64,000 nt of DNA from Amaurobius ferox (GCA_951213105.1 OX578146.1:110909695-110973694); one strand, 5' to 3'; counted from the first letter of the stretch, positions 1-25,596 are shown. Notes: generated from the sequence alone by a model not told the origin. Made by a program: numbers and translations.

Positions 1-2265
1 GGAAAATGGATGTACTTTATTTTAAATGTAAGCAGTCTGAGAGTGAAAAATTTGTTCTATCTTTAATTCACTGGAAATCATGAGATATAAACCAAGTACA
101 TTTTTTAATAAAATAAACGATACATGAAATTCATTACGAAAACTATATATCAAAGTTATATATAAAAGTATCGGAAACCCGTTAGGTTAAAACTGCCTTT
201 TTAAATCATCTTTTGAAAATATCCATATAGCGCAGAGTACAGTGCATAATATTTTCTGTTTTTTGACATACTTTATATGTACGAAAAGAAACAATGCAGA
301 TAATTACAATTCTGTTATATTCTTAAATCTTGTTTTGAAAATCATCACATAAATTTTGTCGTTGATCTCTCTGCTTATATAAAGACGGCACAGGAAGAAG
401 AAAAAAATATGAAATAATTTTCAGATTTTAAGCAACCTAGTAGGATATTAATGACATATGTGCCATGAAAATCTTAAAAATAGATTTATTTATTTTAAGT
501 ATGCACTTTTGCAAGGTAAGCGAGGACGTTTTATATACATCTTTAAATTTTATATACATCTCTCAGATATAAGCTTTGTCTCAAGTTCCAAACGAATATA
601 TAGATTGATTAGAGTTACACAATGTACACCATTTTGTTTGCAGTTAAAATTTAAACGACAATGCTCTGATCTCAACTCATTTTTGGTTCTAAGTACTTCA
701 AAAGCATCGTCTTACTTTATAATACTGAAATTACTTAACATGAATCCACTAATTTTATAATACCGAAAGTACTTAAAAAGCATCCATTTATTTTGTAATA
801 CTGATAATTTAATTATATGATATTCTCACTTTAGAACAAAAAACGTGCAATATTGTAAGAACGGCACATCTTTACATCCTAAATGATATTCACTTAATGA
901 ATAATTTTGTATAAAATGCCTAACTGCAAAAAGTTTTTCAGTACAATTATTTTTAATAATGTTATTTTAATTATCGAACCGAAATATGTTTGAAAGATTG
1001 AGTATACCCTTCCCTTGTGTCCAATCTCTTTGAATGCTCAACAGTCAAAATGTATTCGTCTGTTATAGATTTTAGTTAATTATAGATTATATTTTTATTC
1101 AATTTATGAAAATCAGAGTTAAATAGAAATATTAGATTTTGTTTACCTGATTTTGGAACTAAAGATTAAATGGAAATTTTGTAAAACTAGAGTAAAATAA
1201 CTTTTTCTTCATATTTTTCTACATAAAAAGAAGAAGAAAAGTGCAAAATCATGAAGGATATAAGTTATTGTGAAAAATTTGCTGATCAGTTAAATCAATA
1301 GGCCAATTAAGTTTATTGATTGAAATAACATTACAAAACTTCGTTTGGAGCGCATAATTTGTTCGAGAGAAATCATGTCTACAGATCAATGTCTACATCA
1401 TGTATGCATCATTTAACTAGAAAGATCAATCAGGCATAAAGCTTTGATTATGAAACACTTTCCAACTACATTGCAATTTTATTTAAACATCTCTAAAATG
1501 CGATAAATTCAGCGGTAAAAAATCACAATACTACAAAAAATGATCACAATACTACAATAATTTATTATATTTGAATACTTTATCGAAAAAAAATGAATTT
1601 TATTTAAATGATGTCATTGAAATATAAATTGCCTGACTATCTATGCAAAAGCAGTAAAGATTTCATTCATAAACATTTATTATACTCCTTTCATTCATCA
1701 CAATACTACAATAATTTATTTTACTTAAAAACTTAAAACCATGGAGGTAAAAGTAATTTAACTCTGTGCTTAAAACTTCACCGAAAAAGGCTGCTATAAA
1801 ATCGTCTGTTCTCTATGTAAAATCAATGACTGTTTCATTCAAATCAACTATATTAGCAGACTCCATCGCTACATAATTTTGCGTTAAACAAATTCAGGAA
1901 TTCTTATACAACTCCTCTTACAGCTTGATGTGTTTACAATCTCCATAAGTGGAAATTGGACCGCCTTCTTCGACATACATAAATTTGCGAAACCCAAAGC
2001 TCTTTCAGGCATCACCATGCCCTTCATCAGTGGCGAAATGAACAATTCAGTGCTAAGAAATGCTTACATACAGACCAAATCGGCAGGCAAAATTTACATA
2101 TTATCTAAATACATTTTTTACAATAATTACATTATATTATTTTATAAACAAGGTATTTAAGATTCAAATAACTATTAAATACAAAATACAAAAAGGAAGA
2201 AGATTCCTGTTCAAAAAGTATGTCGTCGACACTCAGATTACATCTAAAAGTAAATTTATAGAAAA
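1..2265. other. Intergenic, AT-rich, no gene seen
   Basis: Only short unrecognisable frames. Two small local duplications: ttataata[c/t]tgaaa-type units at 715-810 and atcacaatactacaataatt at about 1540 and 1697. Downstream flank of the cathepsin gene beyond Helitron copy 1. Confidence 0.6.
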
Positions 2266-4931
2266 CTGGCAGCATGCCCGTTCTTTGTACAGAGTATATA
2301 ATATAAAGAAACTTAAAATTCACAATCATGTGCAAATTCCTATAGTATACTAAATAACATTTTTAATCCAAATATTCTGTTAAAATATTTAATCTAATAT
2401 AATGCTCCTAAAATGAAGTTTAAGACTCTCTGTTCTAGCTGTACAAAATTATCTTCACGGGCAGATTTGAAGAATCTGACCCCTTTTGTAAGCAAATTTA
2501 CAAAAAATATGGAATTGAATCAATATATGCAAAATAAAAGCGCTAAAATTGTATGGGACACGCACTACTTATATACGCGAATATTAGAAGATATAACCTG
2601 TATTAATAGATTACATGTATAAAAATTTCAATAAACCCATAATCTTTAAACCTGAAGGCAGTGATTGATTCCAATATATGCCAAAATGAAAGTGCTAAAA
2701 TTATATGGGAAAATATATATACCCGTACTACTTATAATGTAGTAGATTAGAATATATGTCCGAGTGTTAGTGGAAGGTTACCCGTATTACAATATGAGTC
2801 TCAAAAATCTTTGCCAAAATAAAACAGATGACGTAATAAATTAAAAATATCAATAATCCCCGTAATATTCGCACCAGAAGGTCGTACTTGATTTCAATAT
2901 ATGCCAATATATGTCAAAATATATATCAATATATCCGTACTACTAACATTCTCGTAGACTAGAAGATATACCCGTGCATTTGTAGCAGATTACTCGTACA
3001 ATGTACTATATATGAGTTTCAATAATTTTTGCCGCAATAAAATGATGATATGATAACTTGAAAATATCCATAATCTATGAATCAATAATACTCGAAAATA
3101 TCAATAATAATAATGTTTAAACCTGAAGACCGTAACTGACATATTCTCGTAGATTAGAAGATATACCCGTGCATTTATAGAAGATTTCTCGTACAGCGTG
3201 CAATATATCAGTTTCAATGATTTTTGCCGCAATAAAACAATGACTTAATAACGTAAAAATATCAATAATCTCTGAATCAATAATCCTCGAAAATATCAAT
3301 AATAATAGATGAATGCAATGGTAGAAATGGATTAGAAGAATGCAATGGCAATGGAATTTATTTTATACACATATCTTTATTATTCAAATCGGAAAAGATT
3401 TAATAAACATCTTCTGCCGCATGAACACATTGGATTTAAATCCGTTGCTGAGTGGCATGATATCATTTACTTCAAATAAATTGATGGAAAAATATCGTCT
3501 GAATAATGCTATCTCTATAGAAGGTTTGGCTACACATTCTTCAATTTAGCGACATTTTAAAAAATTGCCAAATTTATCGCCAAGTGGGACTTTAGAACTG
3601 ACAATCCCGACAAATTGACAAAACATCTTCACGAAAATATCTAATAACAAAATGCAATTAATTTGATTTATTTAGCGCAATTTTATCAATTTCAAGATAT
3701 TTTTATGGATTTACAAAAATTCTTATCTATTTGGTAACAGTTTTAAAATTCGCTAAATGTGTTACTAAGTAAGACGGTTGGACTGATAGACAAATGCTAA
3801 CGAAACATCATTTCAGTACTCTCTTCTAACAAAAAAAATTGAATTTCATTGATTTGCATCGTTTTTATCAATTTGGCGACATTCCAGTCAATTTGGCAAC
3901 ATTTAAGAAATTTCCCAAGTCAGAGATATTCAGCCAAATTCGTAGCTCTGAATTTGCAGATCTGAATAAAATATCGTGATCCAGTTTGTATATACTAAAT
4001 GAAAACACTAAAATTGTATTAGTAGATATACCCGTTTTACTTTTTTTCAGTTTCAACAATCGGCTAAATGAATTTATTAGCTAAACACAATATATGATTT
4101 TATTAGCTAAACACAATATATAAACTTGGCCAAACTAAGCAACACTCTTTGCCAAAATAAATAAAAGTGATGTACGCAGTCCGCAATTAATATAATTAAA
4201 AGAAAAATCAAATCGTTCATTTATAAGGTAGTATACCTTTATATCCTATTATTCAAATCAAAAAAATAATAATAAACGTTAATAAACACATTTAATTTAA
4301 TTACGTTGCCTAACAACATGATATATCCTCACAAAATTCTAAAAATTAATTAACCATTTTGATTTCTTAATACTTTTCATCGTTGAGTAAAAGCTTGTGA
4401 AAAATAAACCATGGTGATAGATTTTCCATTTAAATTCATGTTTTTAAACAATTGATGATTTCAGAAAGTGACTATTTTACACAAAAAATCTGCCACCAAA
4501 CTCAAAGATAAAATTTCAATTCATTTTTTAGTTTTAAACAAACAGTTTTCAACCTTTTCGTTTTAAGAAACCAGGGAGTTTGAGAGTAGAGCTCCTAGGA
4601 AAAAGTTTCGTTTTTCATTAATATCTCGACAACCCCTGATCTTAGAAACTCGAAAATTAGACTAAATTTAAGGGGGGAGGGGTGCTATTTCAAGGCTACC
4701 TATAAAATTTCATTAAATTCGGTTGAGCCGTTCTCGCGTGATGGTCAGACAAATGAAAGTTTCGTTTTTCAATAATTTCTCGAGAACAACTGATCGTAGA
4801 AACTCGAAATATAGACTAAATTTTAAGTGGGACAATTTCAAGGCTGCCCACAGAATTTCATCAAATTCGGTTCAGCCGTTCTCCTGCGATGATGGGACAA
4901 ACAGACAGATTTTCACTTTTATTTATATAGA
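2266..4931 (-). mobile_element. Helitron-like non-autonomous element, copy 1
   Basis: The minus strand starts TCTATATAAATAAAA preceded by A, and ends in GGGCATGCTGCCAG followed by T, matching the copies at 44-49 kb whose ends are TC...CTAG; here CTAG has mutated to CCAG. Insertion between A and T with no duplication is the Helitron pattern. It contains CTGTCTGT repeats and a 'GGGAGAACGGCTGAACCGAATTT'-like zone near the 5' end (first 20 bases shared), but no Rep or helicase coding. Confidence 0.6.
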
Positions 4932-5524
4932 TTTGATAAAATTGTTTATGAAATTAACGTTAAGATTTATAATAATTTTTAAAAATTTTCAACTAAGAAC
5001 TGCTTAGATTTCCTTGTCTTTTTTTTTACTATACATCACGCGGTAAAAAAATATATATTAAATCTAATATTGGAAGCATTTAAAAGTCCATGCACAATAA
5101 AAAATGTACCGAAACAATAACATTGAAAAAGGTAGCACAGAATTAAAAAAAATTAAAACATATGTAATTTTAATTAAATTTGTGATTTAACAACTGCTTT
5201 TTTTTAAATTTTGTTTTTATAAAATAATGTTAAAAATATTGTTAATTGTTTATACAATATAACCGCTATTTTCACCATAATACTTGAAATTAAGAAAAAT
5301 ATTAATAGGGTACCGTATCCCTTTTAATAAAAAACAGACTTGTTATAATTTGATTAACTCGAAAAATGTATTTATGAACCAGAACTTAATTATCTAAATT
5401 GCTAAGTTCGATGGATTGGAGTATGCGTTCAAAAGTTAGAGACCGTACAAACGGGTCAGATTATTGAACCAAATAGTGATACTCAAATACTTAAAATGCC
5501 TGTAAATAGATGACAAACTTCACA
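4932..5524. other. Short spacer between Helitron copy 1 and the cathepsin 3' end
   Basis: AT-rich sequence with T- and A-runs; nothing recognisable. Confidence 0.6.
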
Positions 5525-5676
5525 CAAATACATATAAAATATCTTTATTCAGTAGAACCGAGACATGAATTTTTCATTATGAAAATTTCCTTTACAAAGG
5601 TATCTGAAGTATTACTATTTCTTATTATATTTAATGTCCACTTTTATAGAAAATTAATTAAATTATTTGAGTTCTT
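5525..5676 (-). other. Putative 3' UTR of the cathepsin L gene
   Basis: AT-rich sequence between the stop codon and the expected cleavage region downstream of the AATAAA signal. The end is an estimate of 10-30 bases past the hexamer. Confidence 0.55.
5544..5549 (-). terminator. Polyadenylation signal AATAAA of the cathepsin L gene
   Basis: Canonical AATAAA on the minus strand, about 128 bases beyond the stop codon, the first canonical hexamer met in transcript direction. Confidence 0.7.
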
Positions 5677-18798
<13,122 letters not shown>

Positions 18799-19488
18799 CT
18801 AAAATTAGAAAACAATTAAAAAACATTTAGAGATAGTTTTATAATGTCGTGATAATTTTAAATGATTACTTCAATACTCAAGTAGAAATTTAGCATATCT
18901 GCCATATGATTAACAAAAACCATTAAATGTGGTGCGGAGCCGTATCTCTCCAGTTCGTGAGAATTAGTACAGTTAATGGAAGTTTATAACCTGCTGTTGA
19001 ATAAAACATTGGAAATTAATGATATTTTAAAATTCCAAATGAGCGTTTGTCTGCTTTTTGTTATAGGTGCGCTTTCCAATAACCATTTTCAATATTTACA
19101 AGTTAAAATTAATTTCAAAAGAGAAAAAGAAACCTTTTCGTATTATCACAGAACCCGCATATAGTGGGTGTTCTCAAAGAGAATTTGATTTACAGATAAC
19201 AGAATTTATGAACAGATTTTGTGCATATTTATATGCTTGTTTACATGTATAACTGATACCTGCAATAGTAACAAAAACCTTGCTGCGTACTACAATTTCT
19301 AAAACAAAACTCTATACCGACAAAAAGTCAGTTGTCTATTTTTCTTGTTTGACGACACTAAAATTAGGCAACATTTAAATTGTTTCAATTTTGCCAAATT
19401 GGCGATAATTCAATTTCTCTGAAAATTAAATGAAATTTTTTGTTAATCACATTAAATAAAACTGCTGTTTGTGAGAATATGACTTTCT

Positions 19489-19702
19489 AATGCTTCCTTG
19501 AAGAAAACACGCATAGTAAAATTAGGTAACTAAAATTGTTTCAGGGAACTTTTTGAATCTTATTCCTCTAGTCAATAACAGTGTGCTCTTAGCAAACGCT
19601 AAAAAAAACTGTTAAGATCATGCTGTTTTTGACTTGAAAATAAATGGGTTCAAAACGCTCTCAAAACAATTGTATTCACTTAATATTACTGAAGGAAGTA
19701 TT
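19489..19702. mobile_element. MITE with long inverted ends, copy 2
   Basis: Same family as the 17.1 kb element: aatgcttcctt / aaggaagtatt ends and shared interior (aaaattaggtaact, aacagtgt, aaacgct). Located upstream of the first cathepsin coding exon, inside the proposed 5' UTR intron. Confidence 0.6.
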
Positions 19703-20198
19703 AGGAAGTTAAATTCTTTGTTTTTCGCTACCAATCTGTGCAAATTAAGAATTTCATTGATTTAATTAAAATTGATTTAAAAAAAATGGAAGAAGATATG
19801 TATTTTTTGCAAAGTTATACGTGTAAAAAGAAGAATTCGCGTAATATCATTTTATGTAAACTGAAGCAAACCAAACTGCGCATATTCATATGATGATGTA
19901 TACAAAGGATTTTCTTACTGAATTAATATAAATTGAATTAATATAATTGAACTAATATAAATACTGAATTAATACAATTGCTGATCAAAATTGTTCTCTA
20001 GAAATTTAGATAAATTAAAGAATAATGCATCTTTATAAAGAAATAAAATAAAATAAAAAGCGCATTATTAAAGCAGAAGCACTTGTCTTAAATAAATCAA
20101 AGAATAATCCAAAAAATAATGCAAATAAAATAAAAGTCATAAAAATTATAAGAACCCAGAAATGTTGAAATAAATTCAAAATATTGTTAATATGAAAA

Positions 20199-21108
20199 CA
20201 GTGGTTCGAAGTAGCGCGCTACAAGTAACGAAACTACAGTAGTTACTACTTTTTCTAGTAGTTTGTAGTGTAACGCTCTACTTTTAAAAATAAGTAGTGT
20301 AGCGATTAACGTGTTACAATAAATCATTAGTTATTGAAATTTAATATCGAGTTTTGAAGCTACTTTTAACGTTACTTCAGTAAACAAACACTAGGTGTCA
20401 TTCTACATATCACCCTTTCTTTCTTTGTACGAAATTTAGTGTTCTGCGCAACTATGTACGATTTGCAAAGTCCCGACCGCTTTGGAACAAATAAAAAATG
20501 TGTGTTGTTTTAGTTGACAGGATATCTTCAGAGATAATTGCCCTTCTCGTAATACCGAATAAGACAAGATGGAACTCAATACATTCTGCCGTCGAACGCA
20601 TATGCCGGTTCCTGAAAGAGAACGAGGAGAAACTACATAAGATTTTCGATGCTGCAGGCCTATTGGCTCATGAAGTTGATTTTTGGTGGGATATTCTACT
20701 GATCTGGTTGAAATTTTGAGATGCAAATTCTACTATAAATGAACAAACATGTTTTAAATAAATAGTTTTTACTTTTATTTTATTTTATACTTTTTATTTT
20801 TTACTATTGTTTAATTTTATTGTTTGCAGAAATGGGTAAAAGCGTAAATATTGATAAGTTGATCACTAAATTTTACTGATTCAGAATAAGTATGTTAAAT
20901 TACTACAGTATATCCATATCCTTAATTTTTTGTGTAAATTGAAACTGTGGCAAAATTCGTCTTATACTAAAAGTAGTTAAGTAGTGACTACATTTTAAAA
21001 GTAGTTTGTAGTCACTACTTTTAAAAAAAAAGTAGTTACAGTTAACTACATTTGTCATAAAGTAGTTGTAGTTCACTACAAAAAAAAAAGTAGTTTTTCG
21101 AACCGCTG
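20199..21108 (+). mobile_element. hAT element, internally deleted, with 8-bp target duplication
   Basis: Inverted ends cagtggttcgaagtag / tttttcgaaccgctg; flanking octamers tatgaaaa and catgaaaa match 7 of 8. Subterminal zones are full of the alternating motif gtagt / actac (20220-20300, 20950-21090). The interior keeps a transposase remnant. Confidence 0.75.
20500..20716 (+). pseudogene. hAT transposase fragment
   Basis: About 72 codons read LLVIPNKTRWNSIHSAVERI and CRFLKENEEKLHKIFDAAGL. The N-K/Q-T-R-W-N-S motif is characteristic of hAT-family transposases just before the late catalytic region. Nothing else of the roughly 600-residue protein remains, so it is inactive. The element could only move with a transposase supplied elsewhere. 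Confidence 0.65.
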
Positions 21109-21399
21109 CATGAAAAATATTTTAAGCTGAAACAAATTTGTTTTGAATAGCTATTAAAATCATATTTTTTGTCATGATAAACATGATTAAATTATTACAT
21201 TTATATTGGAATTCTAGTGTCCAATTGGGATTGATGTCTGAGGAATACCTAAGTTGGAATTTTTACTGAATACTACGATTTATCGCAGCAGTTTCAATTG
21301 ACGAAGGGTTGAACCGAACAGATTGTTATGCATTATATATTAATAACACAGGAATGAAGTAGTAGTACAGATAGAAAGATATATCCAATCATTTTTAAG

Positions 21400-22190
21400 C
21401 AAAAATAATTTCATAGCGAGTTTTTAAAGAATTTTTTAGAAATAATTATGTTATATGTCATGCGGTTTATACGTTACTAAGTATTGACTAAATGGACTAA
21501 AAAGACGTCGGCTAAGTTTTCGATTTTTGAACGAGAAGAAATCTTTAATACATCATTTGTGATATATCAAACGTTGTTTACACATAAAAAATAACTTTCA
21601 TGGTGAGTATTGGATACATCACTTTTGATAAATCCAACGATGTTTACACATAAAAAATAACTTTCATGCTGAGTATTTAAAGAAATTAAAAAAAAATAAT
21701 TCTATAACAAAATAATTTTTCAGACTGTACGTTACAAAATGGATTGCCTAAATGAACTTTAAGTTAATTTTAGAATTTAGAGCTAGGCGAAATATTAAAT
21801 ACATCGCATATGATACATCCAGCTATGTCCAAAAGAAAAATTAACTTTCATGATAAATTTTTAAAGAATATTTTTAAATATTTAAAATAAATGATATAAA
21901 AGGTAATTATGCAATATATACGTCAAAAGCGGAGTGACCAAATTCATTGACTTCAAGAGCTAAGCGAAATTTTCAATACATCGCTTTTAATATATTCAAC
22001 AATTTACACATAAAAGATAGCTTAAGCTTTTAAAATAACTTTTAAAAGAATGTTTTTTAAATGTTTTTAAAGCTTTAAAGGTAATTATGCGATTTATACA
22101 TTACAAATTAATGGACTAAATGGATTTGACTTCAACTTTTGAATTTAGAGCTCGGAGAAATTTTAAATACATCTCTTTATACACAGGTTT
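21400..22190. repeat. Degenerate satellite-like tandem repeat, about 180-bp unit, 4 copies
   Basis: The order aactttcatgn(t)gagtatttaaag, ttatgcgatttatacgttac, ggactaaatggact, gaatttagagct, aatacatcgcttttgata and caacgatgtttacacat recurs at about 180-185 bp, with one extra 66-bp partial unit at 21592-21657. It adjoins the proposed cathepsin promoter. Confidence 0.65.
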
Positions 22191-22222
22191 CATTATTTAA
22201 AGAGTTAAACAAATATATTTAC

Positions 22223-22345
22223 CTTTAAAACTATGGAGAATTTGGAATTCAAGAAAATGTCGCCAAATATCGGTCATGATTTAGAACCTGATATCTTTGC
22301 TTATATACAGACGTTTGACAGTCAGCTGGTTATCGGTTATCTTTA
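22223..22345 (-). promoter_or_regulatory. Candidate cathepsin L promoter and non-coding first exon
   Basis: Reading the minus strand: two GATA-type sites (TTATC on the plus strand around 22330-22341), an E-box CAGCTG, a TATATAAG box at 22307-22300, and about 85 bases further on a good donor AAAG|GTAAAT at 22223/22222. A short non-coding exon starting about 22277 could splice to the acceptor directly before the ATG at 18798 (intron about 3.4 kb). The acceptor before the ATG is strong evidence that some upstream exon exists; this particular location is inference, and the exon would carry an upstream ATG. GATA sites would suit gut or digestive-gland expression. Confidence 0.3.
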
Positions 22346-22904
22346 AAACGCGAAGTCATTATGTGTGATCTGATCACGAAACTAAATAGCTATCAGTCAG
22401 TTGATTAAAAATTATATTTTTAAGAGTGACTGTTATCGAATTATCCCATGTATGCACTATTTATGAAATTTGTGCAACGATATTATCAGGTTTTGTTGTT
22501 GCTCAAAATGATTGCTTTGATAATACCAAATTATTATACTAATGAGTTTATTGAAAATAAATGTAAGCATTAAATATAAATTTAATAAAAATGTATTTTC
22601 GTTAAATCTTTTATAATAGTATAATTAATTTTATGACACGTTTGAAATTATTTCTATATATATTTATCAGGCCTGGGTATATAAACTTTATAACACCCAG
22701 AAATTTTATTTCTAAAAATATTATGTAAATAAAATTTAGCAATTATCCAGATTCAATAGAAACAGAAAAATCTTAAAAGAACAAACAATAGTTATTTGAA
22801 ATTAAAAATCTTCGAGGAATTGTTCTCCTAGGAAAAGCAATTGTATCCCAAAATGAAAGTTTGAATTCTGTGGTGTCCAAAAATATATTAAAGACACATT
22901 TATT
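22346..22904. other. Non-coding sequence upstream of the putative cathepsin promoter
   Basis: AT-rich; no confident feature. Confidence 0.5.
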
Positions 22905-23096
22905 TTTACTTTCCCTATAATATACGTATAATATATAAAAATAAAATATTGTGATTGGGTCGAAATTGGGCCAAATTGAGTCCTGAACTTCGATACATCT
23001 ACACGTTTTGAGCACCCTTGAATACTAATCAACCATAGTTTTAATGATATCTGCGTGTCTCTCTGTGAGTCTGACGCCGCGATAACACATTTCATA
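22905..23096 (-). mobile_element. Family A-like terminal fragment
   Basis: tactttccctataatatacg then cgatacatctacacgttttg and gtctctctgtgagtctgacg follow the order seen at the CA-repeat end of family A relatives. It abuts the SINE that starts at 23097. Confidence 0.4.
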
Positions 23097-23443
23097 CCCA
23101 GACCGTCTGACCTACCCGAAAGTGTTAAAGACCCAGGCCACTGGACTCACCCTAAGGTATGAGTACCTGATTGTGTGACCGGGAAACTACCCGAAAGTGT
23201 AAAGTTATTGCTTGGAAGACCGGACAGTGCCACCTAATTTAGAATAGAACTCAAGGGGGTGGCAACTGCAGGAGTGCAATCGTTCCTTTAACCCATCACG
23301 TCGCAGATGGACTACCGGACCTACAGATTTAACGTGCCAATGCTCCGCGTAGATACTGAGATAGTCTTGGGCGGTGTCGAGGATCGAACCTGGGTACATC
23401 GTGTGCGATCTCTACGCCTTAACCACTAAGCTGTATCGGTCCC
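23097..23443 (-). mobile_element. tRNA-derived SINE
   Basis: Minus-strand head contains a pol III A box (TTAGTGGTTAAG, 23429-23418) and a B box (GGTTCGATCC, 23390-23381) spaced as in a tRNA, followed by a roughly 250-bp body and a tail GTCAGACGGTCTGGGT. The tail includes a 75-base internal duplication (cctacccgaaagtgt at 23111 and 23187). Transcription would be by RNA polymerase III. The tail matches the short retroposon fragments elsewhere in the window. Confidence 0.65.
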
Positions 23444-24079
23444 TACAATAACTCATGAATAAATTGAGCAAATCGTATGGTATTTAATGCGGTTATTTTA
23501 ATCCAGCGACGTCAGAAAACTATTTATTTTTAGAAAAGTCTGATCAGGGGAAGGCCTTCAATTTTTCAAACATTTATTTTTGGAAATCGAAAAAAAAAAT
23601 GTTGAATTAAACATTGTTCTAAAAAACAGTCATTTCTTATGGACTTTGTATTTAAAAGCGGATTACATTCTTCACAGAACGTTAGCGCGCGTCATTCTCG
23701 AGATAGTGCACGATTAAACTAAAAAATAATTCAAACATAAGTTTATCTCCTATTATCTTATGCATAAACTCTTTGTACATGCTTGTTACCAGAAACAAAT
23801 AGATACCCGTGCTTAGGAATTATCACAAAACGTTCTCGAGATTTTTAAAAATTTACTTGCCCACATGGTGCTCTATATCTCTCCAACAAATTGAAAACAT
23901 CGAATTAAATTTGGTACGATTGTTTCGATGGATCAATTTCAGAGGTCTGTTGACTTGGGAAATGCTCGTACTAGAGCAGAGCTGTGAAGGTATGGACGTT
24001 CTGGGCCAACAGTAAATTTGGTGCACCCCTCTCTCCTCATCGGAGCTGTTGTATGATTTTATAATAGACTTGTTGCCAA
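23444..24079. other. Non-coding spacer
   Basis: AT-rich with A-runs; no recognised gene or repeat. Confidence 0.5.
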
Positions 24080-24148
24080 TGTTTCTTTCAGGACTTTTTG
24101 ACCGGGGGGGGGACGAATGACATGTTAGGGGGGCAAGTATTCTATTGG

Positions 24149-24220
<72 letters not shown>

Positions 24221-24332
24221 GCTGTGTCACATAAACAGAAACTAGGTTTCATAAAATGTCTCCGTGGGGCGAATACACGTCTCCGGGGGGGGGAGGCATC
24301 GCCTCCCCCCGGAGGTATGCCTGAAAGAAACA
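24080..24332. mobile_element. Small inverted-repeat element holding an AT run and a G/C-run hairpin
   Basis: tgtttctttcagg at 24080 and cctgaaagaaaca at 24320 are a perfect 13-base inverted pair. Inside: G9 near 24103, (AT)n 24152-24216, and a C/G hairpin 24281-24314. All apparent ORFs here are simple-sequence artefacts. Confidence 0.5.
24152..24216. repeat. (AT)n microsatellite
   Basis: Pure AT dinucleotide run of about 65 bases, source of the IYIYIY reading frames on both strands. Confidence 0.9.
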
Positions 24333-25434
24333 CTGCTATTGCGTTACTGATTACAATACTTCAATACGTCTCTGATTAGAGCGTTCAAGTTTTTGGATAT
24401 TTTTTTTAAACCGAAAAAAATATTTAAAAAATAAATATGTTTAATCTATTGCTTTTTTCATGAAAAACTTTTTAAGTGTAATTTTTAATTCAGAACCAAA
24501 GGGCATTATTTACGCAAAAATAACATGCGCTTTTCTCAAGATATCGCCTTTTTTATTTGAAATGGAAAAGATCCAAAAAATGCTTAAAATGTTCACTATT
24601 ATCAAAAGATTGTGCTTTGCAAGTGTAGCATAAATAAATAGGCACCATTGTTTACAAGTTATTAGAACGTTCTACAGATATTAGAAAGTGTACTATACCA
24701 CACAGAGCATGATTTCTCTGAAAATAATCAAGGGAATAGTATAAAACTTTTTTTTGCTTATTGTGATCTGTAGAATTGAAAAGTCTAGCAATTTTCGGAA
24801 ATATCAAAGTAAAGATTAGCTCTAACTTGAATTTCGGGAAATTTGATAACCTGTGGGAAGAATCATGTGCTGGATTTATTTTTAACTTTCATTACCATAC
24901 GTGGTCATGTATAGGAAAAACATTGGAATCGAAAATTGGAATTCTAGTTTCCAATTTTTGGCGCTTTTCTGAATGACAACATATAAAATTATTTTGAAGT
25001 ACCAAATTAACTTATATATCGCGCAAATATAATTTGAAAACTGGAAATATTGCTAATATCTGCAAAGTAATGTATTCCATTACATTAAAATATGTTCAAT
25101 ATAATTTCATCACTTTGGCGTCCTTTTTCTTAACTTTTGCGATATTTTTGGCAATTTGGAGGCATTTTCGTCAATACCCCACTTTAGAAAGTCGTCTACT
25201 TGGTAATATTTTGTCAAATTAGTCGCCAGTGTCTCCAAAATTTTTGCCAAGTATTACATATTTGATGATACTTCATATATATTTTTATGATTCATTTTTA
25301 TGTATTATTTCATGATTTATTTTTATGTATTTTTTAGATACATTTATTTGAAAAACGTGCAATATTTCCAGAACGGTTCAAGCTAGAGCTCTAAAATTTG
25401 GGCCATTCAAATAGAAAAATACATACAAAATGGA
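24333..25434. other. Non-coding spacer with a TGGCGA-type array remnant
   Basis: The ctttggcgtcctttttctta to ttagtcgccagtgtctcc stretch (about 25110-25250) is a degenerate 20-bp-period array; otherwise nothing. Confidence 0.5.
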
Positions 25435-25477
25435 TCAGGACATTTATAATGGTTACATAACATTATAAATGTCCTGA
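25435..25477. repeat. Perfect 17-bp inverted repeat, 9-base loop
   Basis: tcaggacatttataatg and cattataaatgtcctga, spacer gttacataa. First of three stem-loops within 280 bases. Confidence 0.85.
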
Positions 25478-25560
25478 TTTATGATTTAAACAAAAATTAA
25501 TTTGAAAATTTGTTATTAGTATTTAACTGTTTTCACTCTTTGACTATCTTAAAATTTACA

Positions 25561-25596
25561 TGACACATTTATATATATATATATATAAATGTGTCA
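25561..25596. repeat. Perfect 36-bp palindrome with AT core
   Basis: tgacacattt ... aaatgtgtca around an (AT)n core. Confidence 0.85.

Noticed and set aside
23370..23443. A functional tRNA gene
   Set aside because: A and B boxes are present but the acceptor arm does not pair cleanly and the sequence continues into a repeated SINE body and tail.
23853..24379. Overlapping frames of IYIYIY repeats
   Set aside because: Produced by the (AT)n run and G/C tracts; no codon-level signal.
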